From contig CAKZLA010000473.1 of assembly GCA_937124525.1 (NCBI GenBank), positions 1 through 30,632 on the forward strand: a stretch of 30,632 nt of DNA, given 5' to 3'. Positions 8,091 to 15,765 of this stretch are shown here, piece by piece. This DNA comes from an uncultured Desulfobacterium sp. (lineage in GTDB: Bacteria > Desulfobacterota > Desulfobacteria > Desulfobacterales > Desulfobacteraceae). A model generated the notes under the pieces. That model saw nothing but the letters and a program-made list of their open reading frames with translations. It ran no database searches and was not told where the DNA came from. Numbering within the stretch: the stretch's first letter is position 1; every line of letters starts with the position of its first letter. A program made the translations under genes and the position numbers.

Positions 8091-8972
8091 TTAACCTTTA
8101 AATAACTTATACAGGGCCTGGGTCCCTTCATTCTCATACCCCCTGGCGGCCAGTTGATCATATAAAGTGGCAGCCAAGCTTAAGCCAGGCATGTCCAACC
8201 CCATGGCTGTTGCTGACTCCAGAGCAATGGTCATGTCCTTGATAAAATGTTTTACGTAAAAACCAGGGGTAAAATCATCATTGATAATTCGGGGCCCAAG
8301 GTTGTTTAAAGACCAGCTGCCGGCAGCTCCTTGTCCGATGTTCTCGATTACTTTCCCGGGGTTTAGGCCTGCTTTCTGGGAATAAGAAAGGGCTTCGCAC
8401 ATGGCAACCATTCCGGCGGCAATGGCAATTTGATTGGCCATTTTAGTGTGCTGCCCGCATCCGGCCGGGCCTTGGTGATGTATATTGCCACCCATGAGTT
8501 TTAAAATGGGAAGTATCTTGGTAAAAATGTCTTTATCTCCGCCCACCATAATTGAGAGGCTGGCATTTTTAGCTCCGATATCTCCCCCGGTTACCGGAGC
8601 ATCCAGGCAATGTGTTCCTGCTTTTTTACCTTGATTATACAAACTGATGGCAAGATCAGGCCGGGAGGTCGTCATGTCAATGGTGATGGTGCCGGGTCTG
8701 GCGTTTTCAAAAATCCCACCATTCCCCAGATAGATGGATTCCACATCGGTAGGAAATCCCACCATGGTGATAATCACCTGGCACTGTTTTGCCAGATGGG
8801 CAACGGTTTCATGCCATACAGCACCTTGGCTGCACAGTTTTTGTGCCTTGGCATAGGTTCGGGAATGGACATGGAGGGGGTAACCGGCGTTTAAAATGTG
8901 TCGAGCCATACTATTACCCATTACGCCGATTCCAATGAATCCCACGGTGTGTTTTTTAACTGAGCTATTCAT
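8091..8972 (-). CDS. NAD(P)-dependent beta-hydroxyacid dehydrogenase (3-hydroxyisobutyrate dehydrogenase family)
   Basis: A 293-residue member of the beta-hydroxyacid dehydrogenase family (3-hydroxyisobutyrate dehydrogenase, tartronate semialdehyde reductase, 2-(hydroxymethyl)glutarate dehydrogenase). The N-terminal Rossmann motif is GFIGIGVMGNSMA (residues 11-23). The substrate-binding motif is DAPVTGGDIGAKN (about 124-136). The catalytic Lys177 lies in GCGQHTKMANQ with Asn180. The C-terminal half is the helical domain. Length is standard. The start at 8972 is supported by AAAGGAG seven bases upstream. These enzymes interconvert a 3-hydroxy acid and its semialdehyde. With an aldolase-like RraA and an FAH-family hydrolase nearby it probably belongs to one carboxylic-acid degradation route, but the exact substrate cannot be read from sequence. 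Confidence 0.88.
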   Translation of the reverse strand: MNSSVKKHTVGFIGIGVMGNSMARHILNAGYPLHVHSRTYAKAQKLCSQGAVWHETVAHLAKQCQVIITMVGFPTDVESIYLGNGGIFENARPGTITIDMTTSRPDLAISLYNQGKKAGTHCLDAPVTGGDIGAKNASLSIMVGGDKDIFTKILPILKLMGGNIHHQGPAGCGQHTKMANQIAIAAGMVAMCEALSYSQKAGLNPGKVIENIGQGAAGSWSLNNLGPRIINDDFTPGFYVKHFIKDMTIALESATAMGLDMPGLSLAATLYDQLAARGYENEGTQALYKLFKG

Positions 8973-9202
8973 ACGTTCTCCTTTTTAAGTACCTGATAGG
9001 AAATAATAATAAAAAATTGTAGGCCGCCTTCACTCATCAATCGATATTTATAGGTAATATAAAGAATGGTATAAGTACATGGACTAAATTTTTTTCCTGT
9101 TCTAACGTTGAATATGGCCTCATAAACACCCTCTATTCGCTTATTTTTTTATAACTTATTGAATTTATTAATACCAAAAAGTTGGCCATTAAAAAAATAA
9201 GG

Positions 9203-9231
9203 TAATATTATGTAGTAATTACATAATATTA
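9203..9231. repeat. 12-bp-arm perfect palindrome in a 373-bp gene-free gap
   Basis: TAATATTATGTA and its exact complement flank the five bases GTAAT. It lies between the ATPase gene (ending 9346) and the dehydrogenase gene (starting 8972), both on the minus strand. It is very AT-rich and could be an operator or a weak RNA hairpin. The rest of 8973-9345 is AT-rich and shows only the ribosome site of the dehydrogenase gene; I found no further gene in it. Confidence 0.45.
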
Positions 9232-9345
9232 TAAAAACGAGTGAATATGGGTAAACAGGCAGATTTAAAGCGAAATAGAGAAAAAAAATTATGTCCGAGC
9301 ACTTAAGCCATCTGATAAAATACCGGGTTAATTTTTCTTAGTTAC

Positions 9346-10065
9346 TTACATGTTTGCAACTAAGGCTGCCGGTCCCAGTTTCACAGATTTTTTCCAGGGG
9401 GGTACCATCTGACGCATAAGGGGAAGAACGGGACATATAAATTGGTGGCAGTCAATGGTGGAGATTAAATGGGAAGGTACGGTGATAAATTTAAGATCCA
9501 GTTTACTCTTCTGGGCGTATGCTCTGACAAATTCATACCCGTTGTAAACGTGGGCAGGTGTGGTTTCTTCAATTAGATTGGCGTTTCCAATGATGCCCGT
9601 TACCTTAAGTTTGGACACGTTTTCGATCTCTTGTTTTAATTTCAGGCATCCCTCAATGGAGTCAGATTGGGGACGATGGGGATTGACAACTTGAAGGACC
9701 TGGATAGTGGCGGTGTTTATAAGACGATTCAACGCCGCAAGAACGGTGGTACCAACATCATCACCGCCAGCATCAAGAATATTCAATTCTGATGGATCCT
9801 GGAGCATCCCATAAATTTTAGGAGTTAAAATAGGTAGATCCGCATCCATGTACTGGTCATCGGGCAGGATGACATCAATGCCCATTTCTGTCAGTGTCTT
9901 TCTGGCTTCACGTGTTCTAAAATAAGGGTTTACAAGGTCCAGATCTGCAAGCTTGACTTTTAGCCCGTCATTTTTTCTGGCAAGGGCGAGATTCACGGCA
10001 ATTTCTGTTTTTCCGCTGCCATAGTTACCCACGATGGCCACGGTTCCTTTTAGATCGATTTTCAT
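9346..10065 (-). CDS. P-loop ATPase of the kind linked to 2-oxoacid:acceptor oxidoreductases
   Basis: A 239-residue protein with an N-terminal Walker A GNYGSGKTE (Lys19), a switch-like LADLDLVNPYFRTREAR segment, and a LNILDAGGDDVGTTVL Walker-B-like segment. This pattern is that of the SIMIBI/MinD-CobB-like class of cytosolic ATPases. From memory, such proteins are found in deltaproteobacterial operons with 2-oxoacid:ferredoxin oxidoreductase subunits; their function is not established and may be assembly or activation. The frame extends to an ATG at 10098, but that start lies inside a 12-bp hairpin. The ATG at 10065 is preferred because it has GGAG seven bases upstream and starts the conserved strand directly. 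A broken oxidoreductase beta-subunit gene lies 4 kb away at 14241-14466, which fits the proposed partnership. Confidence 0.75.
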   Translation of the reverse strand: MKIDLKGTVAIVGNYGSGKTEIAVNLALARKNDGLKVKLADLDLVNPYFRTREARKTLTEMGIDVILPDDQYMDADLPILTPKIYGMLQDPSELNILDAGGDDVGTTVLAALNRLINTATIQVLQVVNPHRPQSDSIEGCLKLKQEIENVSKLKVTGIIGNANLIEETTPAHVYNGYEFVRAYAQKSKLDLKFITVPSHLISTIDCHQFICPVLPLMRQMVPPWKKSVKLGPAALVANM

Positions 10066-10080
10066 GGATATCTCCATAAT

Positions 10081-10130
10081 AAAAATAAGTGAACGCATCC
10101 TGGATGGATGCGTTCACTCCCGTTTTTTTT
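10081..10130. terminator. Strong hairpin between permease and ATPase genes, terminator-like on both strands
   Basis: A perfect 12-bp stem, GTGAACGCATCC (10089-10100) with GGATGCGTTCAC (10106-10117), has a five-base loop. On the plus strand eight T follow after five bases; on the minus strand TTATTTTTATT follows directly. On the minus strand it precedes the ribosome site of the ATPase gene, so it could end permease transcripts or attenuate read-through into the ATPase gene. Confidence 0.6.
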
Positions 10131-10238
10131 AAATACTGGATACAGAAAGCTATGACATGGGCATCCAATTTTTTATCAGAACTTTACAGCACGAATTGCC
10201 GAAGGCAATACCTTAAAAAATGAGTCCTCAATTACATA

Positions 10239-10294
10239 CCCATTTAAAAATTGGGGACACGCTAGCCTTCAACGGTAGCGTGTTCTGAAATGGG
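10239..10294 (-). terminator. Nested stem-loop just downstream of the permease gene
   Basis: An outer stem CCCATTT/AAATGGG (10239-10245 with 10288-10294) encloses an inner stem ACACGCTA/TAGCGTGT (10257-10264 with 10276-10283). Read on the minus strand the inner stem is followed by CCCC and then a short T-rich stretch. It lies 22 bases after the permease stop and probably protects or ends its mRNA. A second small dyad, ATTGCC-GAA-GGCAAT, follows at 10195-10209. Confidence 0.45.
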
Positions 10295-10315
10295 CAAGTT
10301 ATTTAAGACCGGTTC

Positions 10316-12178
10316 CTAAGTGCTCTGAACATGAGCATTCAGCGAAACGTTATTCAAGCGAGATTTGTTTGTTGCCAGTATAACGAAAAGCGCTGCATAA
10401 AATACGGCAGCAATACATGTTCCAAGGTTCATGGCTCCCTTGGACTGCCAGTATAGGAACGAATACCCGATGGCACCAGGTACAATGCAGTAATATAGAA
10501 AGACCATAAAGGTTTTTCGCACCACCACCCCTTCTTTACCCAGTAGACCTACCACGGCAGATGCGGCAACGATATTATGGATACAGATGGTGTTTCCAGC
10601 CGCCCCGCCAATGGCCTGGAGCGCAACAATCCATGTGGGCCAGTCAAGGGCATTGGAAACAAGCGCAGGGTTTCCGTGCACAATCAGTTGGGCAGTTCTA
10701 AACTGGAATAGAGAAAAGGTCATGTTGCTAACGGTGTTGGAACCGGCAACAAAGGCACCCATGCCGCCAATGATAGTTGAGAATATGGGCCACAGGCCAC
10801 CGGTGATGGCATAGGTGGCCGCTGCCAGGGCATAGGGCATTTTGTCAAACCCGGCGGACCCGCCGCTGGAATTGATAAACACCTGGACCATGGGAACAGT
10901 GAAAATCAGAGCAGATCCCGCGCCCACCATAGTCTTTGTCGATGTTTTCCAGGCCCTTACATAGGCATCCTTTTTCATGCCATGGAGAAAAAAAGTGATC
11001 AGAGAGACCACTACGAAAACGCTTCCTGGAGAGTATCCAATGGCAAATTTTGAGCTGATACCAGCTATGGCGGGGACTTGTATGGTCAAGCCTTTAAGAA
11101 AGGTGGTGATGGTGGGAATCAGGCGAGTGATGAGGAGCAGGGCTGCTATCATAAAATAGGGGGACCATGCCATGGAACTGGTCATGCCGCCGGGTTTACC
11201 AATATTTTTGATTTCAATGCTGCCAGTCCACGATTTGTCCCATTCTGATTTGGGCTTGAAATCCCAGGGCTCGCCCTTGGGAAGGAGAAATCCTTTTTTA
11301 GCGGCGGCGATGACGATGAAAAGACCTGTAGCACCACCAATCATGGATGGGAATTCAGGGCCGATGAAGGTAGCCACAAGCACATAGGGGATTGTCATGG
11401 CAAATGCGGCAAAAATGGCAAAGGGCCATACTGCAAGGCCTTCTGAAAAGGATTTGTTTTTTCCAAATAGTTTTGTTAGAAATGCAACCAGAAACAAAGG
11501 GATCAAAGCACCGGCGATAAAATGCAGCAGCGCTACCTTTGCGGCAACAAATGCGATAAAATTATCGTAAGCTAAACTGTTAAAGTGGCCAGCGGCATCC
11601 ATGAAGGTGAATCCCAATTTTGAGGCATATTCATTGACAATGCTTTCGCTGCCACTTCCAAGTCCAGAACCTATGCCAATCCGCATGGGGGTGCCCACTG
11701 CACCAAAAGATACCGGTGTGCTTTGAATTATAAGCCCGGATACCACGGCTCCCAGTGCTGGAAACCCAAGACCCACCATAAGGGGAACAGCCACGGCGGC
11801 CGGTGTGCCAAAGCCTGAAGCACCTTCAATGAAACTACCGAAGAGCCATGCCACAATGATGACTTGGATACGTCGGTCTTTGGTGATATCTGTAAATCCT
11901 TTACGTATCTGTTGAAGTCCGCCACTCTCCTGCAACGTATTTAATAGAAGAATGGAACCAAAGATTATGTAGAGGAGACCAACGGCAACAACAAGTCCTT
12001 TAACAGATCCACCGAGGATCTGCATTCCAGACAGGCCCCAGACAAAATATCCGATTATGACAACGGTTATGTACGAAAGGGGCATTGCTCTGCTTGCGGG
12101 CCATTTCATCCCAACCAAAAATACAGCTACTACAATGATTGGCAATAACGCTAGAAAACCTTGCAGTCCTATACTCAT
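10316..12178 (-). CDS. lctP: L-lactate permease (LctP/LldP) family transporter
   Basis: A 620-residue inner-membrane carrier with about 13-14 hydrophobic helices from residue 5 to the end, matching the LctP family of lactate/glycolate:H+ symporters (E. coli LldP is about 550 residues). Family hallmarks seen are the early [29 protein letters not shown] region, the SFGAVGTPM segment, and the late [22 protein letters not shown] and [17 protein letters not shown] stretches. The frame is open to 12265, but the ATG at 12178 is chosen because GGAG lies eight bases upstream and the first helix then starts normally. It is the only transporter of the catabolic block and is divergent from rraA. The exact substrate may be lactate or another 2-hydroxy acid. 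Confidence 0.92.
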   Translation of the reverse strand: MSIGLQGFLALLPIIVVAVFLVGMKWPASRAMPLSYITVVIIGYFVWGLSGMQILGGSVKGLVVAVGLLYIIFGSILLLNTLQESGGLQQIRKGFTDITKDRRIQVIIVAWLFGSFIEGASGFGTPAAVAVPLMVGLGFPALGAVVSGLIIQSTPVSFGAVGTPMRIGIGSGLGSGSESIVNEYASKLGFTFMDAAGHFNSLAYDNFIAFVAAKVALLHFIAGALIPLFLVAFLTKLFGKNKSFSEGLAVWPFAIFAAFAMTIPYVLVATFIGPEFPSMIGGATGLFIVIAAAKKGFLLPKGEPWDFKPKSEWDKSWTGSIEIKNIGKPGGMTSSMAWSPYFMIAALLLITRLIPTITTFLKGLTIQVPAIAGISSKFAIGYSPGSVFVVVSLITFFLHGMKKDAYVRAWKTSTKTMVGAGSALIFTVPMVQVFINSSGGSAGFDKMPYALAAATYAITGGLWPIFSTIIGGMGAFVAGSNTVSNMTFSLFQFRTAQLIVHGNPALVSNALDWPTWIVALQAIGGAAGNTICIHNIVAASAVVGLLGKEGVVVRKTFMVFLYYCIVPGAIGYSFLYWQSKGAMNLGTCIAAVFYAALFVILATNKSRLNNVSLNAHVQST

Positions 12179-12570
12179 TCGCTTTTCTCCTTTAACTGAA
12201 AGTCCAATTAACAATAATCTGGTACCGCTAAAAAAAAGAATACTTAACACATGGGTGAAATCCATATTTAACTTTTTAAAAGATTACATAACCTGTGTTT
12301 CGGGCATTGACAGCTACAAATTTGTCGTTTAAGACTTGTTGCCATAAAACAAAGCCAGATCTTGCATACGTTTTTAAACCGATACTTCAATAAATAGTTA
12401 ATTCGTTTGTCATGGTTCAACGATTAACTATAGCCATTTTATATGAAACTCCGTCCAAGATACTGATATTGTAAGAGTTTTATTTTTTATTTAGCAGGTA
12501 TTTATTACCATGTAAGTTATATTTAAAAAGATACAGAGTTCGTGTTTGTCCTTTAGCTCAGAATAAAAAT

Positions 12571-12712
12571 CCCGGTGAACTGATATAAAAATTTGGCATC
12601 ATTTATTTACCAGTTCACACTTGGTGGGGTAAGAGACCCATTTTTTTGGAATTGTCCCGCCAAAAGTGTAAAACACTTTTGGGACTATATGAAGAATGCC
12701 AAAATTTTTTAT
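12571..12712. repeat. Cluster of nested inverted repeats in the permease-rraA intergenic region
   Basis: Three overlapping dyads are visible: GTGAACTG/CAGTTCAC (12575-12582 with 12611-12618); AAAAATTTGGCAT and its near-complement about 100 bases later (12588-12600 with 12699-12712); and a strong hairpin CAAAAGTGT-AAA-ACACTTTTG (12661-12681) with flanking GTCC/GGAC. No protein is convincingly coded here. It could be a small RNA, a MITE remnant or a terminator. The full gene-free stretch is 12179-13356. Confidence 0.45.
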
Positions 12713-12772
12713 AAAGCAGTAATCAAGTCTGTTGCAGACCCCATGTTAATTTTTTACTGGACCGTTATTTAT

Positions 12773-12811
12773 TGGTAGGTCCAGATCGTCAAGTATCTGG
12801 TAGGTCCAGAT
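12773..12811. promoter_or_regulatory. Two direct 14-bp repeats, GntR-like half-conserved sites
   Basis: TGGTAGGTCCAGAT occurs at 12773-12786 and again at 12798-12811, 25 bases apart. CTGGACC at 12757-12763 forms an inverted partner to the GGTCCAG of the first repeat. The cores resemble the perfect TGGTCGGACCA site at 12952 with two changes, so they may be lower-affinity sites for the same regulator. Confidence 0.5.
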
Positions 12812-12848
12812 TGATGATGGATATCTATAAACCGTTGAATTTGAATTG

Positions 12849-12881
12849 TCAAGGCGTAAATTTGCTAAAAATAAGCCTTGA
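12849..12881. repeat. Small inverted repeat TCAAGGC/GCCTTGA
   Basis: Perfect seven-base arms at 12849-12855 and 12875-12881 are separated by 19 AT-rich bases. It lies between the repeated GntR-like sites and the putative rraA promoter. A regulatory role is possible, but nothing more can be said. Confidence 0.3.
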
Positions 12882-12917
12882 TGCAAAATGTTTGATAGCA
12901 TATCTTAAAAAAAATAC

Positions 12918-12946
12918 TTGACATTGTTTCTTGGGTATGTTTTCTG
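12918..12946 (+). promoter_or_regulatory. Putative promoter toward rraA
   Basis: A consensus TTGACA -35 box (12918-12923) is followed at 17 bases by TTTCTG (12941-12946), a poor -10 box. The FadR-like operator at 12952-12962 would lie at about the transcription start, an arrangement typical of repression. The weak -10 box makes this tentative. A T-rich imperfect hairpin near 13118-13155 lies in the long leader before the gene. Confidence 0.35.
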
Positions 12947-12951
12947 TCATT

Positions 12952-12962
12952 TGGTCGGACCA
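12952..12962. promoter_or_regulatory. FadR/FCD-GntR-type operator TGGTCGGACCA
   Basis: An 11-bp perfect palindrome that matches the FCD-subfamily GntR pattern TNGTNNNACNA exactly. With its right flank, GGTCGGACCAGTT, it is close to the E. coli FadR consensus (TGGTCNGACCAGTT core). It lies in the divergent promoter region of the permease and rraA genes, where lactate and hydroxy-acid operons are commonly controlled by FCD regulators. No such regulator gene is in the window. Confidence 0.6.
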
Positions 12963-13356
12963 GTTGATGTTCATAGAATATGGTTGATCAATTTATAGTT
13001 TGAGTGTATTTAACTTTGAATTTAAAGGGTGGGATTAGCGTCTTCATATTTGTTATCAAGCTCACTTCTAAAGATGAATGCGAAAAGGCAATGCTTTTAG
13101 AGATAGAATAGAGACGGGGGTGTCTAAAATTTCGCTTTTGGGGCATCTTTTTTTCTCAATTCCCGGATCTGCTGATATCGATTACGGCCTTTGTTTTGAC
13201 AGGTTTGTCCACTGAAATAAAGATGGCCAGAAATTAGAAGAAGTCAAAAGGGCAGATATAGGCAGTTAAAAACGGCCAGCAGTCGTTCACACGGTAAAAT
13301 ATTTTAATTCTGATTTGTACGAAAACAGGATGGCACCTTACCCAAGGAGAATTATA

Positions 13357-14001
13357 ATGAATAATGAATTTTCACAATTATCACCTACATTGCTTGCAGA
13401 TACTTTAAGTCATGGGCAAATTATGTCCATTGGTATTCGACCCATATGGCAACCGATTCCCCGCATTGCGGGACCAGCTTACACAGTGTATTGTAACGGG
13501 AATGATAATTCCATGGTACATGCGGCCATTTACAAAGCTAAGCCCGGTGATGTTATCGTGGTGGAAACCACAAACAATAATTTTGCTGTAGCCGGTGGAA
13601 ATGTTTGTGCCGTGGCCAAGGAAAGAGGAATTGCTGGATTTGTCATTGACGGCGTCATTCGAGATTTACTTGAAATTCGATGTAGTGCTTTTCCTGTTTT
13701 TTCAAGGGGCGTGTACCCGAAACCAGGTGTAAAAAAAGGAGAGGGTGAACTTGAAATGCCCATCTGGTGCGGTGGTGTTGCTGTTAACATGGGGGATATT
13801 GTGGTTGCTGATGAAGAGGGGATTGTAGTTGTGCCAAAATCAAGACAGAATGAGATATTTCAAGAGGCTATGTTTTCTGAAAAAATAGAGCTTGATCAAT
13901 CCCTTGATGCCTGGCGCCAGAAGCATTTTAAGGCGATTGAACGACTCCTTTCCCAAAAAAAATCTCTCCTGGAGGATAAGCCGCTTGTCCCCTCAATTTA
14001 G
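13357..14001 (+). CDS. RraA-like protein (4-hydroxy-4-methyl-2-oxoglutarate aldolase/oxaloacetate decarboxylase family)
   Basis: A 214-residue member of the RraA/HMG-aldolase family (old name dimethylmenaquinone methyltransferase-like). The family core is visible: GDVIVVETTNNNFAVAGGNVCAVAKERGIAGFVIDGVIRD, read here in parts, with the Arg102-Asp103 pair of the DGxxRD motif that binds substrate and metal, followed by PVFSRG and the beta-strand GDIVVADEEGIVVVP. Enzymes of this family split pyruvate from 4-hydroxy-2-oxo acids and decarboxylate oxaloacetate; E. coli RraA lacks this and inhibits RNase E. The start at 13357 has AAGGAG seven bases upstream; the frame's earlier ATG at 13315 has no good site. 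It is divergent from the permease, across a 1.2-kb regulatory region. Confidence 0.88.
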   Translation: MNNEFSQLSPTLLADTLSHGQIMSIGIRPIWQPIPRIAGPAYTVYCNGNDNSMVHAAIYKAKPGDVIVVETTNNNFAVAGGNVCAVAKERGIAGFVIDGVIRDLLEIRCSAFPVFSRGVYPKPGVKKGEGELEMPIWCGGVAVNMGDIVVADEEGIVVVPKSRQNEIFQEAMFSEKIELDQSLDAWRQKHFKAIERLLSQKKSLLEDKPLVPSI

Positions 14002-14067
14002 CTGTTCTACATGTCTGGACAATGTGGCGGAGAAGTCCCCACTCCAGAAATACTTAAAGTATATATT

Positions 14068-14197
14068 GGGCTTGAGCATAACATGGGCCACTTTGAACTG
14101 CTTTTTTTTGATTTAAAAATAAAGCCAGTAATTACAGATAATTGAGCATAAAAAATTTTCAGTCTCCGTATAGTGGCCCACCTTATGAGCAACCCCC
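14068..14197 (+). repeat. MITE-like inverted-repeat element, right copy
   Basis: A 130-bp copy of the element at 6925-7053, in opposite orientation. Its own ends are imperfect inverted repeats: the left end has TTGAGCATAACATGGGCCAC, and the right end contains TAGTGGCCCACCTTATGAGC, so about 20 of 26 positions match when reversed. There is no coding sequence. The copy ends 44 bases before a decayed oxidoreductase gene and begins 67 bases after rraA. Confidence 0.65.
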
Positions 14198-14240
14198 ATA
14201 TGTTTGTTCACAGCTGAAGCACCAATAAATATGGGGAGTT

Positions 14241-14466
14241 ATGGGGAAAACACTTGCGCGACCAATGGCCCTTTCAGAAAATACAACCCACTACTCCTGG
14301 TTGTACCCACGGCATTGGACATCGCCTGGCAGTAGAAATATTGAAGAGACTGTCATGCCGGTGCACATGTGAGCTTCTTTCGACCCTTGCCACACCGGGA
14401 TACATTGCAAGGCAGACGTTACTTTCCCCCAAATATATAAACAGGCAAAGAAATCAATTAACTTAA
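14241..14466 (+). pseudogene. Decayed beta subunit of a 2-oxoacid:ferredoxin oxidoreductase (KorB/VorA-like)
   Basis: An ATG at 14241, preceded by GGGGAG, opens MGKTLARPMALSENTTHY in frame. The frame is then lost, and the next frame (from 14296) continues PGCTHGIGHRLAVEILKRL, which is the thiamine-diphosphate-domain start of 2-oxoglutarate/branched-chain 2-oxoacid:ferredoxin oxidoreductase beta subunits (family pattern HYCPGCTHG). A two-base deletion between Tyr and Pro explains the shift and the missing Cys. After KRL the match jumps to PGYIARQTLLSPKYINR, which resembles a segment about 100 residues further on in the family, so an internal deletion is likely. The stop is at 14464-14466. A full gene would be about 250 codons or more. 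The P-loop protein at 9346 is a plausible former partner. Confidence 0.75.
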
Positions 14467-14638
14467 ATGTTGTCTGAAACCAGTTTGAATACTTTAAAAA
14501 AGATGTATAATCAGGATGTTAGGGCACACTTTCTTTATTAAAATCGCAAATCCGTAATTTAATTTAACAATTCTGTAATTTATTAAATTTACAGTAATTA
14601 TTTAATTATCTTTCTGAAAAACAAATTTTAAATTTTAC

Positions 14639-14665
14639 TTGCAATTTTAAAGTGTGACATATACT
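14639..14665 (+). promoter_or_regulatory. Possible promoter of the substrate-binding protein gene
   Basis: TTGCAA (14639-14644) and TATACT (14660-14665) are separated by a short 15-base spacer, about 115 bases upstream of the start codon. The surrounding 14467-14780 stretch is very AT-rich and carries no gene that I can recognise. Confidence 0.35.
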
Positions 14666-14780
14666 TGTTAGGTTTATGGGAGCCTATTGTCTGCGAATAT
14701 ATGGGGTTTAAGTACAAAAAAAAGCAACATACAACTTACGCAGAACTATACTAATTTTATTGATTTGGAAATCTTAAATT

Positions 14781-15746
14781 ATGAAAAAAACAATACATGT
14801 TATTTTAAGCTTGGCCCTGTTTCTGTCAGTATCCTCTTTATCCATTGCTGCAGACCTAAGCGGTAAAAAAATACTGTTTATTGATTCGTATCATGAAGGT
14901 TATGCCTGGAGTGACGGTATTACCGAAGGAATCAACTCTGCTGTTTCTTCCAGCGGTGTTAAGCTTAAAATCGTCCGGATGGATACAAAAAGAAACGGTA
15001 GCGATGAGTTTAAAAATGAGGCAGCTCTTAAAGCCAAGGCCGTTATTGAAACATTTAAACCGGATGTGGTGATCGCAGCAGATGACAATGCCTCCAAATT
15101 TCTGGTCATGCAGTATTATAAAAATGCAGATCTGCCCTTTGTTTTCTGCGGAGTTAACTGGGATGCAACAGGATACGGATATCCGTATAAAAACACAACA
15201 GGAATGGTTGAGGTCACGCCAGTCCCGCAGTTGATTGAACAGCTGACACCCTTTGCAAAGGGGACAAAAATTGGTTTTTTAGCGCCGGATCATCTGACCT
15301 CAAAAAAAGAGAATGACAATTTTAAAAAAATATTTGGTTTGGAAACAACAACTTTTTTTGCAAAGGATTATACAGACTGGAAAAAAGGGTTTATGGAGTT
15401 GCAGGAAAAAACAGACATGGTAATTATCGATACCGATGGTGGTCTTTACAAAGACAATGCTGCTGACATGAAATCATTTATTGAATCCAATACAAAAAAA
15501 CCCACCGGCACATCCTATGATTTTATGGCGCCTTATGCCTTGATTTGTTTTGCAAAAATTGCCCAGGAGCAGGGAATATGGTCTGGTGAAGCCGCCTTGA
15601 AGATTCTTTCTGGAACCGCTCCTGCAGACATTCCCATAGTCAAAAACAAAGAAGGACAACTCATTATAAATGTAAGGATAGCCAAAGCCCTTGACGTGGA
15701 GATTCCGTTTGAAATCCTGGAGTCAGCAGCGAGAATAATTGAGTAA
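14781..15746 (+). CDS. ABC-type substrate-binding protein (ABC_sub_bind family), orphan
   Basis: A 321-residue periplasmic protein. The signal peptide covers about residues 1-24 ([17 protein letters not shown] followed by SSLSIAA-D). The mature part has the two-lobed Rossmann pattern of the ABC_sub_bind (PF04392-like) family: [23 protein letters not shown] at the start, then [46 protein letters not shown] and [12 protein letters not shown]. The second-lobe Tyr/Phe-rich [18 protein letters not shown] closes the site. No ABC permease or ATPase gene accompanies it. Instead a chemoreceptor gene begins 19 bases after its stop, so it probably delivers a ligand to that sensor. The ribosome site before 14781 is weak. 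The ligand is unknown. Confidence 0.82.
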   Translation: MKKTIHVILSLALFLSVSSLSIAADLSGKKILFIDSYHEGYAWSDGITEGINSAVSSSGVKLKIVRMDTKRNGSDEFKNEAALKAKAVIETFKPDVVIAADDNASKFLVMQYYKNADLPFVFCGVNWDATGYGYPYKNTTGMVEVTPVPQLIEQLTPFAKGTKIGFLAPDHLTSKKENDNFKKIFGLETTTFFAKDYTDWKKGFMELQEKTDMVIIDTDGGLYKDNAADMKSFIESNTKKPTGTSYDFMAPYALICFAKIAQEQGIWSGEAALKILSGTAPADIPIVKNKEGQLIINVRIAKALDVEIPFEILESAARIIE

Positions 15747-15765
15747 AGAAAAAGGTAGAATTACC

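Noticed and set aside
9247..9306. 19-codon plus-strand frame MGKQADLKRNREKKLCPST
   Set aside because: No ribosome site, very short and antisense to the local operon direction.
12593..12778. 61-codon plus-strand frame in the permease-rraA gap
   Set aside because: It overlaps the nested hairpins, has no ribosome site and no recognisable sequence character; probably chance.
13118..13158. Imperfect T-tailed hairpin in the rraA leader
   Set aside because: The stem needs several G-U pairs and a bulge; mentioned only as context, not called as a terminator or riboswitch.
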